In this document: positions 1 to 5,148 of the stretch, one piece after another
How positions within the stretch are numbered: the stretch's first letter is position 1
Layout: each line of letters starts with the position of its first letter
DNA from: Gammaproteobacteria bacterium
Lineage (GTDB): Bacteria; Pseudomonadota; Gammaproteobacteria; Nitrococcales; Nitrococcaceae
Length of the DNA: 7,491 nt
Direction: 5' to 3'
NCBI GenBank assembly: GCA_018334525.1
Contig: JAGXLT010000035.1
Coordinates: 1-7,491, forward strand
Made by a program: the position numbers and the translations under genes
Notes under the pieces: model-generated
What the model saw: only the letters and a program-made list of their open reading frames with translations
Database searches by the model: none
Told to the model about the DNA's origin: nothing

Positions 1-739
1 GGCGCTATTGTTGTTGGAAATGGCAGTAACTTTTGGTGATGCCCGGTTTGGGATTGCTTTTCTGCCCTATATCTTTAATAGCGTGAGTCTGGCGGTGACT
101 GCGGCGCTGGGTGCAGTAGGGCTGGCAGTGGTGCTTTCGTACGGGGTGCGTATGGCACCTTCGCCGATGACAGTGGCCGCGGTGCGCATCGCCTCTATGG
201 GTTATGCCATTCCCGGCGCGGTTATCGCAGTAGGTATTCTGATACCGCTGGCCTGGCTTGATCAGCGCATTTACGGATTGTTAGAAGGTCAATTTGGTTG
301 GACGGTCGGGCTCGTGCTAACCGGCACCGGTATTGCGTTGGTTTATGCGTATCTGGTCCGCTTTCTGGCCGTTTCCTACAATGCGGTTCAGGCGAGTCTG
401 ACAAAAGTTACCCCGAGTATGGACGCTGCGTCGCGAACACTGGGCCGCACGCCCGGCGGTACCTTGCGACGGGTGCATGCGCCGATTATGCGCGGGAGCC
501 TGCTGGCAGCGGGTATTTTGGTTTTTGTGGATGTGATGAAAGAGCTGCCGGCTACGATTATCTTGCGTCCGTTTGATTTCACCACGCTGGCCGTGCGCTC
601 CTACGAGTTGGCGTCGGATGAGCGCCTCAGTCAGGCCTCAACGGCTTCGCTTGCGATTGTGCTGGTAGGGATTCTGCCGGTTATTTTATTGAGTCGCGCC
701 ATGCGGCGCTCCCGCCCCGGACATGCGGAGAGCACCTAA
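1..739 (+). CDS. fbpB: Ferric-iron ABC transporter permease, FbpB/SfuB-like (C-terminal part, 5' end outside window)
   Basis: Inner-membrane permease that would carry Fe(III) from the periplasm to the cytoplasm. Only the C-terminal part is visible: the frame is open from base 2 with no stop, so the TTG at 8 is not a real start. Counting from that TTG, hydrophobic segments lie at about residues 23-46, 61-83, 98-121, 163-180 and 212-230, as expected for the second permease half of the roughly 500-residue two-domain FbpB family. The cytoplasmic EAA loop that docks on the ATPase is present in degenerate form: A140-A141-S142, then G146 and P159 at the canonical spacing. The tail is basic (R230, R233, R234, R236). 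The adjacent ATPase and Fe-binding protein support iron as substrate, but thiamine or other Fbp-like cargo cannot be excluded from the permease alone. The stop TAA (737-739) interlocks with the stop of the opposing ATPase gene. The family is certain; the iron assignment rests mainly on context. Confidence 0.88.
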   Translation, partial: ALLLLEMAVTFGDARFGIAFLPYIFNSVSLAVTAALGAVGLAVVLSYGVRMAPSPMTVAAVRIASMGYAIPGAVIAVGILIPLAWLDQRIYGLLEGQFGWTVGLVLTGTGIALVYAYLVRFLAVSYNAVQASLTKVTPSMDAASRTLGRTPGGTLRRVHAPIMRGSLLAAGILVFVDVMKELPATIILRPFDFTTLAVRSYELASDERLSQASTASLAIVLVGILPVILLSRAMRRSRPGHAEST

Positions 740-1875
740 AGCGGGAAGATAAAAGCTTGGCTGGGGTCAAGATGAATCGCAATGGGGTCATTGCGATCCG
801 GTAAAAACACGCCAGGCATATGCGCATGCATGTGGTATTCATCATTGCCCTGATGCACGCAAAGATGGATAAAACTGGCGCCACTGAGTAGGCGTGACAT
901 CAGCACATGGCTGCGCGTGTGGTCTTTGGGTCCGGCAAGTTTTTCGATATTTAGTGCTTCTGGCCGAATCAGCACCTGAACGGGTGTGCCGTTGGGCAGA
1001 TGTTTTGCCGCAATAGGGCCCAGTGGGGTTTCTACGCGACCATCCGCCACCACACCACGCAGTTCGTTAACATCACCAAAAAACCGCACAACAAAAGGAT
1101 CTTGTGGGTTGCAGTAGATATCAGTCGGGCTGCCCTGCTGCACGATCATGCCATCTCGCATCACCGCAATTCGGTCAGCCATAAACAAGGCTTCTTCAGG
1201 GTCATGAGTCACTAAAAGCGTGGCAGTGCCGTTGCGTTTGAGCAGATGCAGCGTGTCATCACGGATTCGATCACGCAGCCGAGCATCTAGGCCGGAAAAG
1301 GGCTCATCCAACAGCATAATGCGTGGTGAGGTTGCTAATGCGCGCGCCAATGCAACGCGTTGTTGCTGACCGCCTGAGAGGACATGCGGATAGCTTTCGG
1401 CAAAGGGTGCTAAGCCAAGTTGAGCTAAAAGTGCGCGAGATCGCTGGTCCCGCTCTTTGGGTGAAAGCCTAGGCAGCCCAAACCCTACATTCTCAAGTAC
1501 GCTTAAATGCGGGAAGAGCACCGCATCCTGAAAAACGAGTCCCACATGGCGTTGCTCAGGGGGTGTCCACGTGCTGGTGGCAGAGTCAGACATAATCTGG
1601 CTGCCAATTCTGACCCGTCCTTGTTGTGGGCGCTCCAGCCCGGCAGCAAACCGTAATAATGTGGTTTTGCCGCAGCCTGACGGGCCGAGCAGGCAAAGCA
1701 GTTCTTCAGGCTCAACGCTTAAATTGATGTCCCGAGCTGCGGTGACGGTATCAAAAGAGTGGCTGATCTGCTCCAGACTTAGCGCGTCGCCACTTGGCAC
1801 AGGGCAGGGCGCGGTAACGGCAGCAACGCCGCCGGCAGGAAAACGGGAGACTAATGACTCTTGATTTGCGTGCAT
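736..1875 (-). CDS. fbpC: Ferric-iron ABC transporter ATP-binding protein, FbpC-like
   Basis: Cytoplasmic ATPase powering the ferric importer. All ABC motifs are visible (numbering from the upstream TTG at 1911): Walker A GPSGCGKTT at 76-84, Q-loop Q128, signature LSGGQQQ at 178-184, Walker B IMLLDEP at 198-204 with catalytic E203, and H-loop H236. Residues from about 285 to 391 form a C-terminal TOBE-like regulatory region, as in FbpC/PotA-type ATPases; the total is close to the roughly 350 residues of Neisseria FbpC plus an N-terminal extension. I chose the ATG at 1873-1875 (379 residues). The frame also offers a TTG at 1909-1911, but that codon lies inside a Fur-box-like site, neither start has a strong ribosome-binding site, and conserved sequence begins only near residue 45. 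The gene is inverted relative to the permease and binding protein, yet both neighbours belong to the same importer type. Its end overlaps the permease end by 4 bases. Confidence 0.9.
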   Translation of the reverse strand: MHANQESLVSRFPAGGVAAVTAPCPVPSGDALSLEQISHSFDTVTAARDINLSVEPEELLCLLGPSGCGKTTLLRFAAGLERPQQGRVRIGSQIMSDSATSTWTPPEQRHVGLVFQDAVLFPHLSVLENVGFGLPRLSPKERDQRSRALLAQLGLAPFAESYPHVLSGGQQQRVALARALATSPRIMLLDEPFSGLDARLRDRIRDDTLHLLKRNGTATLLVTHDPEEALFMADRIAVMRDGMIVQQGSPTDIYCNPQDPFVVRFFGDVNELRGVVADGRVETPLGPIAAKHLPNGTPVQVLIRPEALNIEKLAGPKDHTRSHVLMSRLLSGASFIHLCVHQGNDEYHMHAHMPGVFLPDRNDPIAIHLDPSQAFIFPL

Positions 1876-1904
1876 CGCTTTAGTGTCGGTGATTGAGGGT
1901 CTTG

Positions 1905-1962
1905 TTTGCAAGTCATTCTCATTTTCGCTAGCATTGATTCGCTAATGAGAATTATTCGCAAA
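1905..1962. promoter_or_regulatory. Two mirrored Fur-box-like sites in the fbpC/fbpA divergent region
   Basis: Two iron-regulator-like sites lie head to head. The site at 1941-1959 (+) matches the classic Fur consensus GATAATGATAATCATTATC at 14 of 19 positions; the site at 1926-1908 (read on -) matches at 13 of 19. Together they form an inverted repeat: 1905-1923 and the complement of 1944-1962 agree at 16 of 19 positions, around a 20-base spacer. Each half holds an identical AATGAGAAT core. The position between an iron ATPase gene and an Fe-binding protein gene is exactly where Fur control is expected. Binding is inferred, not shown. Confidence 0.75.
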
Positions 1963-1968
1963 TAGGAG
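1906..1968 (+). promoter_or_regulatory. Candidate promoter and ribosome-binding site of the Fe-binding protein gene
   Basis: A sigma70-like pair fits the + strand: TTGCAA at 1906-1911 (4 of 6) and TAGCAT at 1929-1934 (4 of 6), 17 bases apart. Transcription would start near 1941, at the first base of the right-hand Fur-like box, so a bound repressor would block initiation. A clear Shine-Dalgarno AGGAG at 1964-1968 sits 8 bases before the ATG at 1977 and fixes that start. The reverse strand shows no equally good pair for the ATPase gene. The promoter elements are weak matches; the ribosome-binding site is solid. Confidence 0.45.
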
Positions 1969-1976
1969 TTGATCCC

Positions 1977-3002
1977 ATGTTTCCTGTTAAACGTTTATCT
2001 GTGGTGGGTATGGGCGCTGCAATAATACTGAGCTCCGGGGCCGCCATGAGTGATGAGCTCAATATTTATTCAGCCCGACATTATGACTCAGACGAGCAGT
2101 TGTACTCGTTATTTACGGAGCGGACGGGCATAGAGGTTAATGTCCTTCAAGGTAACTCGGATCAGCTCATTGAGCGGATTGGCAGGGAAGGGGCGGCTAG
2201 TCCGGCCGATGTGCTCCTGACGGTGGATGCCGGCGTATTGCATCGTGCTGAAACCCGCGGCTTATTCGCACCCGCTGAGTCTGATGTGCTGACTTCACGA
2301 ATTCCAGAGACTTTTCGGGATCCTGAAAACCTCTGGTTTGGTTTTAGCCAGCGCGTGAGAGTGGTTTATTACGATACGGAGCAGTATTCAGAGCCGCCAA
2401 TCAGTCGCTATGAGGAATTGGCGGAGGATCGGTTTGAGGGCGAAATTTGTATTCGCTCTTCAAGCAATATTTACAATCAGTCGCTCATTGCCGCGTTTAT
2501 TGATATTTACGGTGAAGAGGAAACCGAGGCATGGTCTGCCGGGCTGATGGACAATCTGGCACGTACACCGCAAGGCGGTGATACGGATCAGATTCGTGCA
2601 CTAGCAGCGGGAGAGTGCAGCATTGCGGTGGGTAATCATTATTACTGGGTCCGCCTGTTGTTGTCTGACGATCCGGCAGATCGCGCTGTTGCCGAGCGTG
2701 CCGGCGTGATCTTCCCGAATCAGGAAGGCCGGGGTACGCATAGCAACGTAGCCGGTGCAGGTATGATAGCGAATGCGCCTAACCCGGAATCTGCCGTGGC
2801 TTTCCTTGAGTTTCTGGCCTCTGATGAGGCACAAAGGCTGTTTGGTATGGGGAATCATGAGTTTCCCGTGGTGGAGGGCGTAGAGCCTGTCGATGCCATT
2901 CAGCCCTGGGTTGAGCTGAAAACGGATCCACTCAATGTGAGTCGTTTAGGTGAGAATAACCCAGCAGCGGTGCGGCTTATGGACCGCGTCGGCTGGCGCT
3001 AA
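1977..3002 (+). CDS. futA: Periplasmic Fe(III)-binding protein, FutA/IdiA/FbpA type
   Basis: Solute-binding protein that captures ferric iron in the periplasm and hands it to the permease. At 341 residues it has the usual length. An N-terminal signal peptide is visible: basic K5-R6, hydrophobic core about 8-20, probable cleavage after S25 (AMS/DE). The mature start, NIYSARHYDSDEQLY, is typical of FutA/IdiA. Candidate iron ligands are H35 and Y36, Y166, and the Y222-Y223 pair in GNHYYW. The gaps of 130 and 56 residues between the tyrosines equal those I recall for the Synechocystis FutA1 ligands (Y55, Y185, Y241/Y242). This supports a tyrosine-rich site over a generic sugar or polyamine binder. 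AGGAG and ATG are well spaced, and a Fur-like box immediately precedes the gene. Transcription diverges from the ATPase gene, so it is not in the common fbpABC operon order. The symbol could equally be fbpA; function is confident, subfamily name less so. Confidence 0.92.
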   Translation: MFPVKRLSVVGMGAAIILSSGAAMSDELNIYSARHYDSDEQLYSLFTERTGIEVNVLQGNSDQLIERIGREGAASPADVLLTVDAGVLHRAETRGLFAPAESDVLTSRIPETFRDPENLWFGFSQRVRVVYYDTEQYSEPPISRYEELAEDRFEGEICIRSSSNIYNQSLIAAFIDIYGEEETEAWSAGLMDNLARTPQGGDTDQIRALAAGECSIAVGNHYYWVRLLLSDDPADRAVAERAGVIFPNQEGRGTHSNVAGAGMIANAPNPESAVAFLEFLASDEAQRLFGMGNHEFPVVEGVEPVDAIQPWVELKTDPLNVSRLGENNPAAVRLMDRVGWR

Positions 3003-3040
3003 CTGCTTAAGCGTAGGTACGGCGCGAACCGAATGCGTCT

Positions 3041-3069
3041 ATTGTGTGTCTACTTTTTAGGCACATAAT
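3041..3069 (+). other. Ten-base-pair hairpin in the fbp/slipin gap (alternatively a slipin promoter)
   Basis: Bases 3041-3050 pair with 3060-3069 along all ten positions, including two G-U pairs, around the loop TACTTTTTA. It begins 38 bases after the stop of the iron-binding protein gene and could stabilise the mRNA 3' end or act as part of a terminator. The same bases also hold a promoter-like pair, TTGTGT at 3042-3047 and CATAAT at 3064-3069 (5 of 6 to TATAAT) with a 16-base spacer, which would start transcription near 3076 for the slipin gene. The two readings are not exclusive, and neither is proven. Confidence 0.4.
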
Positions 3070-3087
3070 AGGCGCTTCGCGCTTTTT
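3070..3087 (+). terminator. Short hairpin with T-run, possible terminator of the iron-binding protein gene
   Basis: GCGC at 3072-3075 pairs with GCGC at 3079-3082 around a TTC loop. An outer G-U and an A-U pair extend the stem to six pairs, and five T residues (3083-3087) follow. This has the form of a small intrinsic terminator, but the stem is short and the loop tight. The T-run abuts the slipin ribosome-binding site, so readthrough into slipin-xerD is possible. Confidence 0.4.
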
Positions 3088-3091
3088 GGAG
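3088..3091 (+). promoter_or_regulatory. Slipin ribosome-binding site
   Basis: GGAG lies 7 bases upstream of the ATG at 3099 and immediately after the T-run of the preceding hairpin. It decides in favour of this ATG over the second in-frame ATG two codons downstream. Confidence 0.7.
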
Positions 3092-3098
3092 AGAATAT

Positions 3099-3878
3099 AT
3101 GGACATGGCGGGCATCCCGATTCTTATCGTCGCAGTCGTCGTTCTGGGCATTATCATTGCCTCGTTTCGCGTTTTTCGCGAGTACGAACGAGGCGTAGTG
3201 TTTTTGCTGGGGCGGTTCTGGAAGGTCAAAGGCCCTGGGCTTCGTTTGGTCATTCCTGTTATTCAGCAGGCGGTCAAAATCGATTTGCGTGTGATCACGC
3301 TCGACGTGCCCTCACAGGATGTAATCTCTAAGGATAACGTAACGGTTAAGGTGAACGCGGTGCTTTACTACCGCGTTGTCGATCCTGAGCGTGCGGTTAT
3401 TCACGTGGAAGATTTTGCGGCGGCCACCAGCCAGCTGGCTCAAACTACGCTGCGCTCGGTGTTGGGTAAGCATGATCTTGATGAGATGCTCTCTGAGCGA
3501 GATAAGCTGAACGAAGATATTCAAACAATTCTCGATTCTCAAACAGATGCATGGGGTATTAAGGTCGCCAATGTTGAAATTAAACATGTAGACCTGGATG
3601 AGTCCATGATTCGTGCCATTGCTCGACAGGCTGAGGCAGAGCGTAATCGCCGGGCAAAAGTGATTCATGCACAGGGTGAGTATGAGGCTTCTCAGCAAAT
3701 TCTTAAGGCAGCCGATGTGCTGGCCACCAACCCGCAAGCCATTCAGTTACGGTATTTACAAACGCTAAGTGATATATCGGTAGATAACGCCTCAACGATT
3801 GTGTTCCCGCTGCCATTAGAAATGCTTAGGGGATTCGCTGAAAAGGCGGTCAGTACCGGTAACGAGAAGGGTGAGTGA
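3099..3878 (+). CDS. Slipin family protein (stomatin-like SPFH/Band 7 membrane protein)
   Basis: Membrane-anchored SPFH protein of the slipin (stomatin-like) branch. Such proteins oligomerise into large membrane assemblies and are proposed to organise membrane microdomains and membrane proteases. At 259 residues it has the usual slipin length. It has one N-terminal membrane segment (about 5-23) with almost no preceding domain, then the stomatin-type start [13 protein letters not shown] (28-40) and GPGL (45-48). The SPFH core runs to about 175, including [20 protein letters not shown] (69-88). A charged helical stretch (about 174-206, [20 protein letters not shown]) is typical of the oligomerising coiled coil. 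The C-terminus (about 226-245) has the TIVFPLP sequence seen in bacterial slipins. Slipin genes usually sit beside nfeD; none is visible here, and xerD overlaps its last 8 bases instead. The family is clear; the cellular role in this organism is unknown. Confidence 0.93.
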   Translation: MDMAGIPILIVAVVVLGIIIASFRVFREYERGVVFLLGRFWKVKGPGLRLVIPVIQQAVKIDLRVITLDVPSQDVISKDNVTVKVNAVLYYRVVDPERAVIHVEDFAAATSQLAQTTLRSVLGKHDLDEMLSERDKLNEDIQTILDSQTDAWGIKVANVEIKHVDLDESMIRAIARQAEAERNRRAKVIHAQGEYEASQQILKAADVLATNPQAIQLRYLQTLSDISVDNASTIVFPLPLEMLRGFAEKAVSTGNEKGE

Positions 3879-4770
3879 GCCGGCAGGCAGTATCACCGCA
3901 TTTCTTGATGCGGTGTGGATGGAACGCGGGCTTGCAGAGAACACACTGGCGGCCTATCGCAGTGACCTTCAGGGATTTGTAACCTGGTTAAAAGCAGCGG
4001 GTCATTCAGCAGATCTGTTTAAAGTTACTCGTGCGGAGGTAATGGGCTACCTGGCAGTCCGTGTCGCAGAGGGATCCAGCCGCCGCACCAGCGCGCGCCT
4101 TCTCTCAAGTTTGCGGGCGTTTTATCGATATGCCGCGCGTAGTGGCCAGTTAACGGATGACCCGACTGCGCAGGTTGAACCGCCCAAAGCCGACCGGCCA
4201 TTACCCGATGCATTAACGGAGGCGGAGGTTGAGCAGCTGCTTGCCGCGCCTGTTCGTTCAACGGCGATCGGTCAGCGTGATTACTGCATGCTCGAGGTGC
4301 TTTATGCGACCGGGCTGCGAGTGTCTGAGCTGATCGGGCTGCGTCTTGATCAGATGAACTTGCAACAGGGTGTGGTACGCATTGTGGGCAAAGGTGGTAA
4401 GGAAAGGCTGGTGCCACTGGGTGAAGAAGCCGTAACGGCGGTGGAGCGGTATCTGCTGAACGTTCGCCCTGATCTTGCTCGCGGCTCAGGTAGCCCGCTT
4501 GTATTTCTAACTGCGCGTGGGGGTGGTATGACACGCCAGGCATTCTGGTATCGCATTAAGCACTACGCGCTGAGCGCCGGAATCAAGAAAGATTTATCCC
4601 CACATACCCTGCGGCATTCGTTTGCAACCCATTTACTCAATCATGGGGCAGATATTCGTGTGGTGCAGATGCTTCTTGGGCATACCGATATCTCAACCAC
4701 GCAAGTTTACACCCACGTGGCTAGGGCACGGCTCCAAGCTTTACACGAAGCTCACCATCCGCGCGGGTGA
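3871..4770 (+). CDS. xerD: Site-specific tyrosine recombinase XerD
   Basis: Tyrosine recombinase that with XerC resolves chromosome dimers at dif, near the division septum under FtsK control. At 299 residues it is nearly colinear with E. coli XerD (298). The N-terminal core-binding domain (about 1-105) has [20 protein letters not shown], and the catalytic domain (about 112-299) has every active-site residue: R150 (ATGLR), K174 (GKGGKE), H245 and R248 (SPHTLRH), H271 (LLGH) and nucleophile Y280 (TQVYTH). Sequence matches such as [13 protein letters not shown] and [17 protein letters not shown] favour XerD over XerC or an integron or phage integrase. The GTG at 3871 leaves ten residues before FLDA, as in E. 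coli, so it is preferred over the ATG at residue 17. Its Shine-Dalgarno-like GAGAAGG (3864-3870) abuts the start, tighter than usual, and the start lies 8 bases inside the slipin gene, suggesting reinitiation or translational coupling. No dif site was recognised. Confidence 0.96.
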   Translation: MSEPAGSITAFLDAVWMERGLAENTLAAYRSDLQGFVTWLKAAGHSADLFKVTRAEVMGYLAVRVAEGSSRRTSARLLSSLRAFYRYAARSGQLTDDPTAQVEPPKADRPLPDALTEAEVEQLLAAPVRSTAIGQRDYCMLEVLYATGLRVSELIGLRLDQMNLQQGVVRIVGKGGKERLVPLGEEAVTAVERYLLNVRPDLARGSGSPLVFLTARGGGMTRQAFWYRIKHYALSAGIKKDLSPHTLRHSFATHLLNHGADIRVVQMLLGHTDISTTQVYTHVARARLQALHEAHHPRG

Positions 4771-4782
4771 CCACGCGATAAA

Positions 4783-5106
4783 CTAACGCTCAAGTTGCGA
4801 TAGCTTATCGGGCTTGCCGTCCCACTCTTCTGCGTCTGATGGCGGGTCTTTCGCTTCGGTAATGACCGGCCAGTTTTGCGAAAGCTCGGCATTGAGCTCA
4901 AGGAAATGCTCCATTTCCTTAGGCAGATCATCTTCTGAGTAAATGGCCTCAGCCGGGCATTCTGGCTCGCAAAGTGTGCAGTCTATGCATTCGTCGGGGT
5001 CAATCACCAAAAAGTTGGGCCCCTCATGAAAACAATCAACCGGACACACCTCGACGCAGTCGGTGTACTTACACTTGATGCAATTTTCAGTTACTACATA
5101 AGTCAT
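4783..5106 (-). CDS. fdxA: Seven-iron ferredoxin FdxA ([3Fe-4S][4Fe-4S], Azotobacter FdI type)
   Basis: Small soluble low-potential electron carrier with two iron-sulfur clusters. The 107 residues match Azotobacter vinelandii ferredoxin I over the full length, including its C-terminal extension ([20 protein letters not shown]). Counting the initiator Met, C9, C17 and C50 should bind the [3Fe-4S] cluster, and C21, C40, C43 and C46 the [4Fe-4S] cluster; C12 and C25 correspond to the non-ligand cysteines of FdI. The ATG at 5106 is supported by the conserved [17 protein letters not shown] start, although the upstream ribosome-binding site is poor (TAAGAT at best). The gene follows mutS by 42 bases on the same strand and converges on xerD with a 12-base gap. 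The mutS-fdxA neighbourhood recurs in pseudomonads. Its electron partner is unknown; in Azotobacter the homologue is linked to redox-stress control. Confidence 0.96.
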   Translation of the reverse strand: MTYVVTENCIKCKYTDCVEVCPVDCFHEGPNFLVIDPDECIDCTLCEPECPAEAIYSEDDLPKEMEHFLELNAELSQNWPVITEAKDPPSDAEEWDGKPDKLSQLER

Positions 5107-5148
5107 ATCGAAATCTTAGGGCGGTTAGCCCGACCCATCAACCTACGC

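Noticed and set aside
8..739. Permease as a complete single-domain gene starting at TTG 8
   Set aside because: The frame is open to the window edge and there is no ribosome-binding site in view; FbpB-type permeases are about twice as long.
2995..3014. GCTTAAGC palindrome just after the Fe-binding protein stop
   Set aside because: An eight-base perfect palindrome has no loop and no T-run; too short to call an operator or terminator.
3312..3737. 141-codon open frame on the minus strand inside the slipin gene
   Set aside because: It lies antisense to a well-conserved protein, its translation has no recognisable domain, and no ribosome-binding site was seen. It is a shadow of the slipin gene.
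4025..4543. 172-codon open frame on the minus strand inside xerD
   Set aside because: Its translation is a low-complexity Pro/Ala/His-rich shadow of a gene with all catalytic residues intact; no independent evidence of coding.
3871..4770. XerD as an integrase marking a genomic island or phage
   Set aside because: Full-length colinearity with E. coli XerD, chromosomal housekeeping neighbours, and no att-like repeats or tRNA nearby.
4756..4776. Possible hairpin around the xerD stop (CGCG, GGTGACC, CGCG)
   Set aside because: The pairing is short and interrupted, and no T-run follows on either strand, so a terminator is not supported.
5118..5131. GGGC/GCCC hairpin between mutS and fdxA
   Set aside because: Only four base pairs and no T-run in the direction of transcription; more likely chance than a terminator.
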